A stretch of 64,000 nt of DNA. Source: Anaerococcus sp. mt242 (GTDB taxonomy: Bacteria; Bacillota; Clostridia; Tissierellales; Peptoniphilaceae). The position numbers and the translations under genes are program-made. Position 1 is the stretch's first letter, and the number at the start of each line of letters is the position of its first letter. Below are positions 44,194 to 54,566 of this stretch, piece after piece. The DNA lies in the NCBI RefSeq assembly GCF_016798225.1, contig NZ_JAEUYX010000006.1, positions 17,687 through 81,686 of the forward strand, in the 5' to 3' direction. The notes beneath the pieces are model-generated. The model was given only the letters and a program-made list of their open reading frames with translations. It was not told where the DNA came from and did not search any database.

Positions 44194-45015
44194 ATGAATT
44201 ATTTTACTGAATTTTTTAACTCTTTAGCTCTTATAAGAGTTACAGACATTATAGATATAGCCATCATTTCTTTTGTTGTCTATAAATTATTTTCTTTATT
44301 ACGAAATACCCGTGCTGAGCAAGTTTTATATGGACTTATTATTGTATTAATTTTTGCTTCAGTTGCCGATATTTTAAGTCTAAATACAGTTAGCTGGGTG
44401 ATGAACCAATTTTTAACAGTGGCACTTGTATTTATAATTGTAGTTTTCCAACCTGAACTAAGATCAGCCTTGGAGCGAATTGGTCGAGGTAGATCGATTT
44501 TTACTGGTGAACGTGCATTAAAAAATGAAAAAAGCATCGATGAGCTAACTCGTGCCATGACTTCCCTTGCTCGTCAAAAAATTGGCGCCCTTGTAGTTTT
44601 GGAACGTGAAGTTGGACTAAATGATATCGTAGAAAGTGGAACCATCCTTGATGCCGATGTTTCAAGTGAGCTTTTGATAAATATATTTATCCCAAACACC
44701 CCCTTACATGACGGTGCTGTTATAATAAATAACGAAAAAATTATAGCGGCAGCTTGTTATCTACCGCTTTCAAATTCAAATTTAATTTCAAAAGAATTAG
44801 GTACAAGACATAGAGCAGCAGTGGGAATTTCTGAAAAGTCAGATGCAATTGTCATAGTTGTAAGTGAGGAGACAGGTAATATCTCAGTTGTAGAATCAGG
44901 CAGAATCGACAGATATTTTGATGAAGATTCACTAAAACAAAGATTGAAAAAAGACCTAGTTTTAGTAAAAGAAGCTCAAGCTGATGAAGATAAGAAAGAA
45001 GACGATGATGAATAA
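44194..45015 (+). CDS. cdaA: Diadenylate cyclase CdaA
   Basis: The 273-residue protein has three N-terminal membrane helices (to about residue 85) and a DAC domain with the catalytic DGA in NTPLHDGAVI (about residue 173) and RHR in LGTRHRAAVGIS (about residue 205). It makes c-di-AMP, which controls potassium and osmotic balance in Firmicutes. AGGGGGAG precedes the ATG. The final acidic tail overlaps the start of cdaR by 8 bases, the usual pair. An acidic/Lys-rich end (KKEDDDE) is present. Confidence 0.96.
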   Translation: MNYFTEFFNSLALIRVTDIIDIAIISFVVYKLFSLLRNTRAEQVLYGLIIVLIFASVADILSLNTVSWVMNQFLTVALVFIIVVFQPELRSALERIGRGRSIFTGERALKNEKSIDELTRAMTSLARQKIGALVVLEREVGLNDIVESGTILDADVSSELLINIFIPNTPLHDGAVIINNEKIIAAACYLPLSNSNLISKELGTRHRAAVGISEKSDAIVIVVSEETGNISVVESGRIDRYFDEDSLKQRLKKDLVLVKEAQADEDKKEDDDE

Positions 45016-45973
45016 TAAAAATGATTTAAAATTAAAAATTCTTTCAGTTCTGGTAGCTATATTTATGTGGACTTTTGTAATCAATTCCACAAACCCAACT
45101 GCAAATAAAACTTACCGCAATGTACCAGTTGTAATAAGAAATCAAGATGATTTGGAAAAAAACGGATACACTATAATTGGTAAGGATGAAGCATATTCCA
45201 CAAATGTAAAACTTAAGGGTAGTAGAGAGAAATTAATTTCTCTAAAACCAACTAATATATATGCTAGTGTTGATATTTCTGACTTAAAAGAAGGTGTACA
45301 GTCACTTGATATAGAGGTTGACACACCATCAGGAGTAAGTGTAGATGAGCTTGATCCAGGTGAAATAAATCTTAATATACAAAAAGTTATAGAAAAATCA
45401 CTACCGGTCAATCACATAATTTCTGATGAAATCAAAGATGGTAGAATAGTTGAAGTAAACGAAATGTCACCAGAAGAAATTACCGTAAAGGGACCTGCTA
45501 GTGTAATAAACAAAGTGGATAGGATTGAGCTAAGAATAGATGATATAAGTTTCCTAGATGGTAAAATTCACAATATACCAGTCAAGGTCTTGGATAAAAA
45601 TGGAAATGCCCTATCAGATATAAATATTTCTCATGAGGATGTAAATGTTTCATTTTTAGTATACGAAACCAAAAGAGTAAAGCTAAAACTTATAACAAGC
45701 GGAACTATAAACAAGGACTATGAACAAACAGCTAGGGAGCTCTCACCAGACTCAATAGTTATAAAAGGACAAGAATCAATAATTCGAGACATTAAAGAGA
45801 TATCTACCAAACCAGTTAATATTAACAATCTAAGATCAAACTCCAATGGAGAAGTAAAACTTGATTTACCAGATGGGGTTGAAGTTTATAATGGAGATAG
45901 CACTGTAAACTACAGGATAGATGTCCAAAGAAAAGCAAAATCAGCAAGTGATGATAATAAAGATGACAAATAA
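45008..45973 (+). CDS. cdaR: CdaA regulator CdaR (YbbR domains)
   Basis: The 321-residue protein has one N-terminal membrane helix (LKILSVLVAIFMWTFVINS) and then extracytoplasmic YbbR repeats, seen as recurring V-V-x-G-P/S and VPV stretches (YRNVPVVIRN; EITVKGPASVINKVDRIEL; SIVIKGQESIIRDIKEI), about three in number. CdaR tunes CdaA. The start is taken at 45008, inside the end of cdaA; the ATG at 45005 is equally possible. No strong ribosome site is seen, consistent with coupling. Confidence 0.9.
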   Translation: MNNKNDLKLKILSVLVAIFMWTFVINSTNPTANKTYRNVPVVIRNQDDLEKNGYTIIGKDEAYSTNVKLKGSREKLISLKPTNIYASVDISDLKEGVQSLDIEVDTPSGVSVDELDPGEINLNIQKVIEKSLPVNHIISDEIKDGRIVEVNEMSPEEITVKGPASVINKVDRIELRIDDISFLDGKIHNIPVKVLDKNGNALSDINISHEDVNVSFLVYETKRVKLKLITSGTINKDYEQTARELSPDSIVIKGQESIIRDIKEISTKPVNINNLRSNSNGEVKLDLPDGVEVYNGDSTVNYRIDVQRKAKSASDDNKDDK

Positions 45974-47279
45974 AATCTTAAAACAATTAGAGGATGCAGG
46001 CTTTGAAAGCTATGCTGTTGGCGGTTGTGTACGAGATGAGTTATTAAATCGAGTAAATTTTGATGTTGATATCACGACAAGTGCAAGACCAGATGAGATT
46101 AAAGAAGTATTTAAAGATTATAAAATAATCGACATTGGAGCAAAATTTGGAACGATAAAAGTTTTGGATGAGGATAGTGAATACGAAATCACAACTATGA
46201 GGCGTGAGTCAGGATATTCTGACAAACGTCATCCAGAAAAAATCGCCTTTACAGATGATATAAAAGAAGATTTAAAAAGACGTGATTTTACCATAAACGC
46301 TATGGCAAAAAGAAATGATCAAATCATTGACCTTTTTGATGGAAAAAAGGATTTGAAAGATAAAATCATTAGGGCAGTGGGCGATCCTAATGAACGCATA
46401 AAAGAAGATGTATTAAGGTCATTAAGGGCAGTGAGATTTGCGACAACCCTAAATTTTGATATATCAGATGATTTAAAAAAAGCTATTAGAAATAATGCGG
46501 AATCAATAGAAGAGATTTCAAAAGAGCGTATCCAAGTTGAGCTAAATAAGATTCTTTTAGCAGATGACCCAAGAAGAGGAATATTGCTTTTGGATGAAGT
46601 AGGGCTTTTAGAATATATTTTTCCAGAGGTGTTTGCTACAAAAGATTTTGACCAACATTCTAGCTTTCATTCGGAAAACTTATATGACCATACTTTAAGC
46701 GTTTTAGAAAAAACTCCCCCAATACTTGAAGTACGAATGGCAGCCCTTTACCACGATGTAGGTAAAATCGATACATTTTTCTTAGATGAAAATGGCGAAG
46801 GAAGATTTTTTGGCCATCAAAGTCTTTCTGAGGAGCTTTTAGTAGAAAGGCTCAAAAAACTAAAATATTCTAGAAAATTTATAGAAAACACATCTATTTT
46901 GGTAAAACGACACATGGATAACACTAACACCTATACTAAAAAATCTGTTAGAAAACTTTTAAGAAATATAGGTGAGGAAAATTTATTAAATCTATTTAAA
47001 CTCCAAAGAGCAGATGTAATGTCAACAAAACATGCTGATGACTCAAATATTGACTTAGGATTAGCGCTTTTAGATGAGATAAAAAATGATGATATCCCAA
47101 CAAATAAAAGCCAAATAAAAATAAATGGAAATGATCTAAAAAAATTAGGTTTTAAAGAAGGAAAAGAACTTGGTAGAACCTTAGAAAATATAGAAAATTT
47201 AATCTATGATGAAAAATTGAAAAATAATAAAGAAGACATTATAAACTACATTAATTCTTACCTTTTAAATGTTGATTGA
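45963..47279 (+). CDS. cca: CCA tRNA nucleotidyltransferase with HD domain
   Basis: The protein is about 438 residues, with the class II head (YAVGGCVRDELLNR, then the metal-binding VDIT in NFDVDITTSA), the flexible-loop and RRD region (LKRRDFTINAMA) and the neck. A C-terminal HD domain follows (ALYHDVGKI with later KRHMDN). It adds or repairs the tRNA CCA end; here the tRNA-Pro gene already encodes CCA, so the repair role is likely. The start is placed at 45963, within the end of cdaR (11-base overlap); ATGs at 45951 and 45921 are possible. The last codons carry the -35 box of the tig promoter. Confidence 0.93.
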   Translation: MTNKILKQLEDAGFESYAVGGCVRDELLNRVNFDVDITTSARPDEIKEVFKDYKIIDIGAKFGTIKVLDEDSEYEITTMRRESGYSDKRHPEKIAFTDDIKEDLKRRDFTINAMAKRNDQIIDLFDGKKDLKDKIIRAVGDPNERIKEDVLRSLRAVRFATTLNFDISDDLKKAIRNNAESIEEISKERIQVELNKILLADDPRRGILLLDEVGLLEYIFPEVFATKDFDQHSSFHSENLYDHTLSVLEKTPPILEVRMAALYHDVGKIDTFFLDENGEGRFFGHQSLSEELLVERLKKLKYSRKFIENTSILVKRHMDNTNTYTKKSVRKLLRNIGEENLLNLFKLQRADVMSTKHADDSNIDLGLALLDEIKNDDIPTNKSQIKINGNDLKKLGFKEGKELGRTLENIENLIYDEKLKNNKEDIINYINSYLLNVD

Positions 47280-47300
47280 TAGACATAGATGTAGTATATT
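47272..47300 (+). promoter_or_regulatory. Promoter of the tig-clpP-clpX block
   Basis: TTGATT (47272-47277), exactly 17 bases and TATATT (47295-47300), 35 bases ahead of the tig start. No CtsR-like (GGTCAAA repeat) or CIRCE operator is seen beside it. Confidence 0.65.
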
Positions 47301-47335
47301 AGACAAATGAGTAGCTATATAAGCAGGAGGAAGAA

Positions 47336-48706
47336 ATGACAGAATTAAAATCTCATGATAATAACATTGCAAAATTTGAATTTGACGTAAATTACGATGA
47401 CTTTGCAAAGGCTGTAGATACAGTTTATAAAAGAAATAAAAAAAGATATAGAATTGATGGATTTAGAGCTGGACACGTTCCAAGAAAAGTACTAGAAAAA
47501 ATGTACGGACCAGAAATCTTCTATGATGAAGCTATCCAAATTGTGTTCCCAGAACCATATGAAGCAGCAGTAGAAGAATTAGAACTTGAACCAATCGACC
47601 AACCATCAGTTGACCTTGATGATATAGAAGCTGGAAAAGACATTACTTTCAAAGTAGAAGTAGAAACAAAACCACACCCAACATTAGGAGATTATAGCGA
47701 ATTAATCATCGAAGATATCCCATCAGAAGTAACAGATGAAGATATTGATGCAGAACTTACTCGTCAACAAGAAGAAAATGCTAGACTAATCCCAGTTGAA
47801 GATGGCGAAGCAAAAATGGGTGATACAGTAAATATCGACTTTGACGGTTACCTAGATGGAGAAAGATTCGAAGGCGGAAAAGCTGAAGATTATGATCTAG
47901 AATTAGGATCAAATACATTTATCGAAGGCTTTGAAGAACAAGTTGCAGGACACAAAACAGGCGATAAATTTGATGTAAATGTAACTTTCCCTGAAGATTA
48001 CCAAGCTAAAGAATTCCAAGGTAAAGATGCAAAATTTGAAGTGGAAATCAACTCAATTACTACAAAAGAATTACCAGAACTAGATGACGAATTTGCAATG
48101 GATATTTCTGAGTTTGAAACTCTTGATGAACTAAAAGCAGATTTAAGAGAAAAATTAAAAGAAGACAAAGAAAACTTTGCAACAAATATGAAACAAAACC
48201 AAGCTATCGATGCTTTAGTAAAAGCAAGTGAAGTTTCAGCACCAGAATCTCTAGTAAACAAAGAAATAGATGTTGAAATGCAAAACCTAGACCAAAGACT
48301 ACAACAAATGGGTATCGGTCTTGCTCAATATGTTGAAATGACACAAATGGACATCAACGAAGTTAGAGGCCAATACAGACAACAAGCTGAAGACCGTGTA
48401 AAAGCAAACCTAGTACTAGACGAATTAGCTCTAAAAGAAGGTTTTGATGTCACAGATGATGAAATTGAAGAAGAAATCAATGAATCAGCAAAAATGTATG
48501 GTGTAGATGATATCGAAAAATTCAAAGAAATCTTTAGAAAAAATGTATCAGAAGATACAATCAAAGAAAACATCACACGTCGTAAAGCTGTAGAACTTTT
48601 AGTAAAAAATGCAAAAGCTCTACCACACGAAGAATACCACAAAGCAGTAGGCGATGACCACGATCATGACCACAGCGAAGATTCTAAAGAAAGCGAAGAA
48701 AACTAA
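47336..48706 (+). CDS. tig: Trigger factor
   Basis: The 456-residue protein has the N-terminal ribosome-binding domain with FRAGHVPRKVLEKMYG (the F-R-x-G-x-x-P signature, about residues 43-58), a central FKBP-type prolyl isomerase domain (GDTVNIDFDGYLDGERFEGGKAEDYDLELGS) and a long helical C-terminal chaperone part. It ends in an extra His/Asp-rich tail (DDHDHDHSEDSKESEEN) that could bind metal. AGGAGGA precedes the ATG. It leads the clp-lon block, as in Bacillus. Confidence 0.96.
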   Translation: MTELKSHDNNIAKFEFDVNYDDFAKAVDTVYKRNKKRYRIDGFRAGHVPRKVLEKMYGPEIFYDEAIQIVFPEPYEAAVEELELEPIDQPSVDLDDIEAGKDITFKVEVETKPHPTLGDYSELIIEDIPSEVTDEDIDAELTRQQEENARLIPVEDGEAKMGDTVNIDFDGYLDGERFEGGKAEDYDLELGSNTFIEGFEEQVAGHKTGDKFDVNVTFPEDYQAKEFQGKDAKFEVEINSITTKELPELDDEFAMDISEFETLDELKADLREKLKEDKENFATNMKQNQAIDALVKASEVSAPESLVNKEIDVEMQNLDQRLQQMGIGLAQYVEMTQMDINEVRGQYRQQAEDRVKANLVLDELALKEGFDVTDDEIEEEINESAKMYGVDDIEKFKEIFRKNVSEDTIKENITRRKAVELLVKNAKALPHEEYHKAVGDDHDHDHSEDSKESEEN

Positions 48707-48737
48707 GATATCATCCTTAATAATGTAAGGAGATTAT

Positions 48738-49331
48738 ATGAAAGCTACAAATTACCTAGTACCAACAGTAGTAGAATCAACAAATAAAGGCGAAAGAGCC
48801 TATGATATATATTCTAGACTTCTAAAAGATAGGATTATTTTCCTATCTGGAGAAGTAAATGATCAAATGAGTGATATAATCATTGCTCAGTTATTATTTC
48901 TAGAAAGTGAAGATCCAGATAAGGATATCCAATTTTATATCAACTCCCCAGGCGGAGTTGTAACAAGCGGTCTTGCTATTTTTGATACAATGAATTATAT
49001 CAAACCAGATGTATCAACAATTTGTATCGGACAAGCAGCATCTATGGGTGCAGTTTTACTTTCATCAGGTGCAAAGGGTAAGAGATTTTCTCTACCAAAC
49101 TCAAATATCATGATCCACCAACCAAGCGGTGGTGCCCAAGGACAAGCATCTGATATTGTAATCCAAGCTGAACAAATCTTAAAAATAAAAGATAGACTAA
49201 ATCATATCTTAGCTGAAAATACAGGACAAGACTTAGAAAAAATTGAAAAAGATACTGATCGTGACTTTGCCATGACAGCTCAAGAAGCTTTAGAATATGG
49301 CCTAATCGATCAAGTTATTGAAAGTAAGTAG
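48738..49331 (+). CDS. clpP: ClpP protease subunit
   Basis: The 197-residue serine protease has the nucleophile Ser in [19 protein letters not shown] (about residue 101), the catalytic His in [18 protein letters not shown] and the Asp in [22 protein letters not shown]. It forms the 14-mer chamber that works with ClpX, encoded seven bases downstream. GTAAGGAG precedes the ATG. Confidence 0.98.
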   Translation: MKATNYLVPTVVESTNKGERAYDIYSRLLKDRIIFLSGEVNDQMSDIIIAQLLFLESEDPDKDIQFYINSPGGVVTSGLAIFDTMNYIKPDVSTICIGQAASMGAVLLSSGAKGKRFSLPNSNIMIHQPSGGAQGQASDIVIQAEQILKIKDRLNHILAENTGQDLEKIEKDTDRDFAMTAQEALEYGLIDQVIESK

Positions 49332-49338
49332 GAAATAG

Positions 49339-50568
49339 ATGGCAAACTTCGAAGGTGAAGATGTAAAATGCTCGTTTTGTGGCAAAGATAGTTCTCGAGT
49401 AGAACGCATCATTGCAGGACCAGATGCTTATATTTGCAATGAATGTGTAAGTCTTTGCGACGAGATAATAAATGCAGAAGTAAAATTTGATGAAAACTAC
49501 TTTGATGAAAATGGTGAGGTAGATTTATCAACTCCAGCAGAAATAAATGATTTTTTAAATGAATATGTAATAGGCCAAGATGCAGCCAAAAAAACTTTGG
49601 CAGTAGCAGTCTATAACCATTACAAAAGGATAAATGCAAATGATAGCGACATTGATCAAGTAGAACTATCAAAATCAAATATCCTTTTATTAGGACCAAC
49701 TGGTTCAGGAAAGACACTCTTAGCTCAAACCCTCGCCCGTAAGCTTAATGTCCCATTTGCAATTGCAGATGCCACAAGTCTTACAGAAGCAGGATATGTG
49801 GGTGAAGATGTAGAAAATATCATTTTAAAATTAATCCAAGCCGCAGATTACAATATTGAAGCTGCTGAGCAAGGGATTATTTATGTGGATGAGATAGATA
49901 AAATTACTCGTAAAAGTGAAAATCCTTCTATAACACGTGATGTATCTGGTGAAGGTGTCCAACAAGCTCTTTTAAAATTAATTGAAGGAACTGAGGCAAA
50001 TGTACCACCTCAAGGTGGTAGAAAACATCCAAGTCAAGAATATATCCAAGTTGATACTAGCAATATTTTATTCATATTAGGTGGAGCGTTTGATGGCATT
50101 GAAGATATTATCAATCGACGTCAAGCTCAAAAAACTATAGGTTTTGGTGCAGAACTAGTTGCAGCAAACCATAAGGCAAATCTTAAAGATGTAAACACTG
50201 AAGATTTACTAAAATTTGGTCTTATACCTGAATTTATAGGTAGGGTGCCAATAATTGTAACCCTAGATAGCCTAGATGAAGATGCCCTAATCCGCATCTT
50301 AAAAGAGCCAAAAAATTCATTAATCAAACAATACCAAAAATTATTTGAATTAGATAATGTAAAACTTACATTTGAAGAAAAGGCTCTACATGAAATTGCC
50401 CAAAAAGCAATTGAACAAAAAACAGGTGCACGTGGACTAAGGACGATACTAGAAGATTTACTTTTAGATGTGATGTATGAAATCCCATCAAAAACTGATA
50501 TAAAAGAAGTAGTTGTTACAAAAGATTCTATTAAGGATCACTCAAAACTTAAATATAAGAAAAGATAA
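49339..50568 (+). CDS. clpX: ClpX unfoldase
   Basis: The 409-residue AAA+ protein has the N-terminal zinc finger ([17 protein letters not shown]...[10 protein letters not shown]), Walker [16 protein letters not shown] (about residues 118-126), the GYVG pore loop in [11 protein letters not shown], Walker [11 protein letters not shown] and the ClpP-docking IGF motif in KTIGFGAEL. It delivers substrates to ClpP. The ribosome site is weak (AGTAGGAAA). A terminator separates it from lon. Confidence 0.98.
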   Translation: MANFEGEDVKCSFCGKDSSRVERIIAGPDAYICNECVSLCDEIINAEVKFDENYFDENGEVDLSTPAEINDFLNEYVIGQDAAKKTLAVAVYNHYKRINANDSDIDQVELSKSNILLLGPTGSGKTLLAQTLARKLNVPFAIADATSLTEAGYVGEDVENIILKLIQAADYNIEAAEQGIIYVDEIDKITRKSENPSITRDVSGEGVQQALLKLIEGTEANVPPQGGRKHPSQEYIQVDTSNILFILGGAFDGIEDIINRRQAQKTIGFGAELVAANHKANLKDVNTEDLLKFGLIPEFIGRVPIIVTLDSLDEDALIRILKEPKNSLIKQYQKLFELDNVKLTFEEKALHEIAQKAIEQKTGARGLRTILEDLLLDVMYEIPSKTDIKEVVVTKDSIKDHSKLKYKKR

Positions 50569-50572
50569 GTAG

Positions 50573-50599
50573 AGGGAGTGGCTAGCCATTCCCTTTTTT
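50573..50599 (+). terminator. Terminator between clpX and lon
   Basis: AGGGAGTGGC pairs with GCCATTCCCT with one G-U pair around a tight TA turn, followed by TTTTTT. lon must either be read through this or have its own promoter, which is not obvious in the 46-base gap. Confidence 0.88.
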
Positions 50600-50614
50600 A
50601 AACGGGAGTTAAAA

Positions 50615-52945
50615 ATGGCAGATGTTTATAAAGTAAGCACAAATGAATATCCACTAGTTCCACTTAGGGGGCTATGGGCATTCCCAAATACTATTTTAAA
50701 TTTTGATTGTGCTAGACCTATATCAAAAAATGCTATTGAAGATGCAAATATAAGAAACAAAGAAGTATTTTTAGTCAATCAAAAAAATGTTTTTGATGAA
50801 AATCCAACAGCTGATGCCCTTTACGATTATGGTATGGTTGTTAGCATTAAAGAATCATTTAGTTTGCCAAATGGAGACATCAGAGTCTATGTCCAAGCAA
50901 AGGCAGTTGCAAAAATAAATGAAATCAAACTTGGAGAAGGATTCTATAAGGCTAATGTTGAAGAATACGAATACATCGAGGCAAACGAAGAGGAATTGAA
51001 TAAAAAAGAAGCCTTAAGAAAGCTTTTGATAGAAGATTTTAAATCCTATATCGAACTTGATGGCAATAATATTGACGAATCTGTATTTTCTGTAGGGGAA
51101 GTCTATAACCTCCACAGACTTGCCGACATAATTATATATCATTTGGACTTAAAGGGAGATGAATATTATGGATTACTAAAAGAACTTGATGCAGAAAAAC
51201 GCTTAACCCTTCTTCATAGCATATTATCAAAAGAAATAGAACTTAAAAATCTAAGTTTAGAAATTGACCAAGAAGTCCAAGATAATATCAACCAATCTCA
51301 AAAAGAATATTATCTTAGAGAAAAAATCGAGGTCATCCGCCGCGAACTTAGCGAAGCAAATGGCGAGTTTGAAAGTGAAGCCATGGAACTTGCAGCTAAA
51401 ATTAACAAATTAAAAATAGATAAGGAAAGCAAAAATGCTCTATTAAAGGATGCAGAAAGACTAGACTCTATCCCAGAAATGAGTCCAGACTATGGGGTTT
51501 TAAGTGCATATTTAGATTTTGCAGTAAATCTGCCTTGGAGCAAAAAAAGTAAGGATGTTCTTGATATTAAAAGGGCAGAGACTGTTCTTGATGAGGACCA
51601 CTATGGTCTAGATGAAGTAAAAGAACGTATCTTAGAGTCTATTGCTGTAAGGATAAAAAATAAAAATAACCAAGGAACGGTTATTTGCCTTGTAGGCCCT
51701 CCAGGAGTTGGTAAGACCTCTATTGCAAAATCAATTGCAAGAGCCCTAGACCGAGAATTTGTATCAATGCGTCTGGGCGGGGTGACTGATGAAAGTGAAA
51801 TTCGTGGTCATAGAAGAACTTATGTTGGAGCAATGGCTGGCAGACTTTTATCAAATATAAACCGTGTTGGTGTTAAAAATCCGGTTTTCCTTTTAGATGA
51901 AATTGACAAATTAGGATCAGATTTTAGGGGAGACCCATCATCAGCCCTACTTGAAGTCCTAGACCCAGAACAAAATGATAAATTTATCGACAGATACCTA
52001 GATATAGCATTTGATTTGTCAGATGTATTTTTCATAACAACTGCAAACGACCCAAATGAAATCCCAGATGCCCTTTATGATAGGTTAGAGATGATTGAAA
52101 TTTCTGGTTACACTCAAAGTGAGAAGCTAAATATTGCCAAAAAATATCTAGTTTCTAAAGAAATGGAAAAAAATGGCTTAAATGAAGATGAACTTTCAAT
52201 CTCCGATGCTGTACTTGAAGTAATCATCAAAAACTACACAAGGGAAGCTGGAGTACGCGAGCTTGAAAGACTTATTGCAAAGATTTGTAGACGTGCAGTA
52301 AAAGAAATCCTAGAAGGCAAAGACCAAGTTCGTGTTACTATGGCAAATTATAGCAAATACCTTGGCAAAGAAAGATTTTTCGAAGACCATATTTCAAGAG
52401 AAAGTAAGGTTGGAGTTGTAAATGGACTTGCGTGGACTTCAGTTGGCGGTACTATGCTAACAATAGAAGCAAATGTTATGGAAGGTAAGGGAAATGTCGA
52501 ATTTACTGGTTCTCTTGGTGATGTGATGAAAGAATCTGGCCAGGCGGCTATGACCTACATCAGATCAAATGCAAAAGAACTTGGCATTCGTGGCAAATTT
52601 TACGATAATAAAGACATTCACGTCCACATACCGGAAGGAGCAACTCCCAAAGACGGTCCATCAGCAGGTATTACAATGACAACTGCCATGGTTTCATCTC
52701 TAACTGGCAAAAAAGTTAGAAATGACATTGCAATGACTGGTGAAGTGACCATTACAGGTGATGTGCTTCCAATAGGTGGACTAAAAGAAAAAGCACTTGC
52801 TGCCTATTCTTACGGCATCAGTGATGTAATCATTCCAAAAGAAAATAAAAGAGATACCGAAGATATTCCAAAAGAAATTAGGGATAAGATTAACTTTATA
52901 GAAGTTTCCAACGTTTCTGAAGTTATAGATAGGGCTTTGATATGA
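50615..52945 (+). CDS. lon: Lon protease
   Basis: The 776-residue LonA-type protein has an N-terminal substrate-binding domain (VPLRGLWAFPNTILNFD), a coiled linker, an AAA+ domain with Walker A LVGPPGVGKTSIAKSIA (about residues 350-358) and LLDEIDKLG. The C-terminal protease domain has the catalytic Ser in PKDGPSAGITMTTA and Lys in GGLKEKALAAYSYGI. It degrades misfolded and short-lived regulators. GGGAG precedes the ATG. Its TGA overlaps engB by 4 bases. Confidence 0.97.
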   Translation: MADVYKVSTNEYPLVPLRGLWAFPNTILNFDCARPISKNAIEDANIRNKEVFLVNQKNVFDENPTADALYDYGMVVSIKESFSLPNGDIRVYVQAKAVAKINEIKLGEGFYKANVEEYEYIEANEEELNKKEALRKLLIEDFKSYIELDGNNIDESVFSVGEVYNLHRLADIIIYHLDLKGDEYYGLLKELDAEKRLTLLHSILSKEIELKNLSLEIDQEVQDNINQSQKEYYLREKIEVIRRELSEANGEFESEAMELAAKINKLKIDKESKNALLKDAERLDSIPEMSPDYGVLSAYLDFAVNLPWSKKSKDVLDIKRAETVLDEDHYGLDEVKERILESIAVRIKNKNNQGTVICLVGPPGVGKTSIAKSIARALDREFVSMRLGGVTDESEIRGHRRTYVGAMAGRLLSNINRVGVKNPVFLLDEIDKLGSDFRGDPSSALLEVLDPEQNDKFIDRYLDIAFDLSDVFFITTANDPNEIPDALYDRLEMIEISGYTQSEKLNIAKKYLVSKEMEKNGLNEDELSISDAVLEVIIKNYTREAGVRELERLIAKICRRAVKEILEGKDQVRVTMANYSKYLGKERFFEDHISRESKVGVVNGLAWTSVGGTMLTIEANVMEGKGNVEFTGSLGDVMKESGQAAMTYIRSNAKELGIRGKFYDNKDIHVHIPEGATPKDGPSAGITMTTAMVSSLTGKKVRNDIAMTGEVTITGDVLPIGGLKEKALAAYSYGISDVIIPKENKRDTEDIPKEIRDKINFIEVSNVSEVIDRALI

Positions 52946-53529
52946 AATTTAAAGAAATTGAATTAGAACAAGTTGCAGGATTTAAATCCCAATGGCCAGA
53001 TGAGTCAATTGAAGAAATTGCCTTTGTTGGCCGCTCAAATGTGGGCAAGTCCTCATTTATTAATGCTTTTTTAGGCAGGAAAAACTTAGCAAGAACTTCC
53101 TCCAAACCAGGCAAAACTCGTACCATAAATTTTTATAATATTGATAATAAATTTAGATTGGTAGATTTGCCGGGCTATGGCTATGCAAGAGTTTCAAAAG
53201 CAGAAAAAGCAAAATGGGATAAGCTAATCAACGAATACCTCCACCAAAGGGAGAATTTAAAAGAAGTTTTTCTTTTGGTAGATATTCGCCACGATCCAAC
53301 ACAATTAGACTTACAAATGTATGAATGGATACTGGAATCAGGTTTTATAGGATTTGTAATTGCAACAAAGTATGATAAAATTTCTAAAAATAAGCTTTCA
53401 AAACATATCAAAGCTATAAAAAACAAATTAAATATAGATGATGAGGGTCTAATCTTTGCCTATTCATCAGAAAACAAACACAACTTATCAGTTATCCATG
53501 AACAAGTTGATGTTATTGTAAATAATTAA
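52942..53529 (+). CDS. engB: Ribosome biogenesis GTPase EngB/YsxC
   Basis: The 195-residue GTPase has G1 GRSNVGKSSFINAFLGR (about residues 30-46), the switch region SSKPGKTRTINFY, G3 VDLPGYGYARVS and G4 ATKYDKISK. It assists large-subunit assembly. Its ATG overlaps the lon stop (ATGA), the order also seen in Bacillus (lonA-ysxC). A terminator follows. Confidence 0.97.
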   Translation: MKFKEIELEQVAGFKSQWPDESIEEIAFVGRSNVGKSSFINAFLGRKNLARTSSKPGKTRTINFYNIDNKFRLVDLPGYGYARVSKAEKAKWDKLINEYLHQRENLKEVFLLVDIRHDPTQLDLQMYEWILESGFIGFVIATKYDKISKNKLSKHIKAIKNKLNIDDEGLIFAYSSENKHNLSVIHEQVDVIVNN

Positions 53530-53530
53530 T

Positions 53531-53562
53531 AAAAAACCGACATCAATTGATGCCGGTTTTTT
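53531..53562. terminator. Bidirectional terminator between engB and the anti-sigma gene
   Basis: AAAAAACCGACATCA pairs with TGATGCCGGTTTTTT with one A-C mismatch. It serves both convergent genes. Confidence 0.9.
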
Positions 53563-53576
53563 AGTATTTATACTTA

Positions 53577-54566
53577 TTATTTTTTATATGTGAATTCTTC
53601 TATAGTTTTATATTCACCATTAATTTCTTTTCCAGATTCTTTGTTGATCCTAGTTCCCTTAAGAACAAAGTTTATTACATCTGCATTTTTTATTTCATCT
53701 AAAGTCATATCTGAAAAGTCTTTGTTGTAAATAAAAGTTACTTCACCATTTTCGTTTATTCTTTCATCAAGTAATAAAGTTTTTCCTTCATTATTGGTTC
53801 CCTCGATTTGATAATAATAGTCTGTTTCAAGGTTTTTAATAATAGCAGTCATAGTAATTGGATTTAACTTCATTAGAGAAATCACTGATCCATTTTTTAA
53901 TTTTTGATCTTTTGCAAAGATTACATTTTCTTCATTAACTGTATTTGTACTAGCTTTAGTTGATATTATTTCAGTTGAATTACCATTAGTATAATAAAGG
54001 TCAACATCAGCATTATTAAGAGTTGGAAATTCTTTATCAAAATTTATCATGCTAACTTCGGGTATTGTTTTTCCATCTTCTAATAGGCCAGAACTTCTAG
54101 AGCTACCCAAAGCCTTGTATGTTACTCCATCTACAACAATTTTATAAACACAAGCTTCATTTTCTGAAAGTTGACTTTCCATAGATCCATCACTATCTCT
54201 AAGGGTATTTATAAATGCTTTATTATCTTCAAAAGCAATATTTTCTATTACAAAAGTATCATTGCCCACAGTTACTGGTTTATGTAACTCTGTTACATAT
54301 TTATAAGAATCAGGGCTTGCACCAAAGGCATCCATCATTGAAACTTTAATATCTGTCGTAAATTTTTGTACTTCAGCCCTTACTGATGGTGTCATTAGAC
54401 CTGCAAAGAGTAGGACTGCTGCGGCACTAGCTATAAATTTCTTTTTAGTATCTTTTTTTGCATAAGATTTAGCTGTTTTTTTCATCTTTATCCTTTCTAT
54501 ATCATTTAATTTTACAGAATCTACTTCAAAATCTATGTCGTTTATTTTATCGTATATATTAGTCAT
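53577..54566 (-). CDS. DUF4179-type anti-sigma factor, membrane-anchored
   Basis: The 329-residue protein has a short cytoplasmic N-terminus (NIYDKINDIDFEVDSVKLNDIERIKMK), one membrane helix (KFIASAAAVLLFAGLMTPSV) and an extracellular DUF4179 domain (VSMMDAFGASPDSYKYVTELHKPVTVGNDTFVIENIAFEDN). This layout is that of anti-sigma factors that hold ECF sigma factors at the membrane. The overlap of 8 bases with the sigma gene supports this. The signal it senses is unknown. AGGAGG precedes the ATG. Confidence 0.85.
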   Translation of the reverse strand: MTNIYDKINDIDFEVDSVKLNDIERIKMKKTAKSYAKKDTKKKFIASAAAVLLFAGLMTPSVRAEVQKFTTDIKVSMMDAFGASPDSYKYVTELHKPVTVGNDTFVIENIAFEDNKAFINTLRDSDGSMESQLSENEACVYKIVVDGVTYKALGSSRSSGLLEDGKTIPEVSMINFDKEFPTLNNADVDLYYTNGNSTEIISTKASTNTVNEENVIFAKDQKLKNGSVISLMKLNPITMTAIIKNLETDYYYQIEGTNNEGKTLLLDERINENGEVTFIYNKDFSDMTLDEIKNADVINFVLKGTRINKESGKEINGEYKTIEEFTYKK

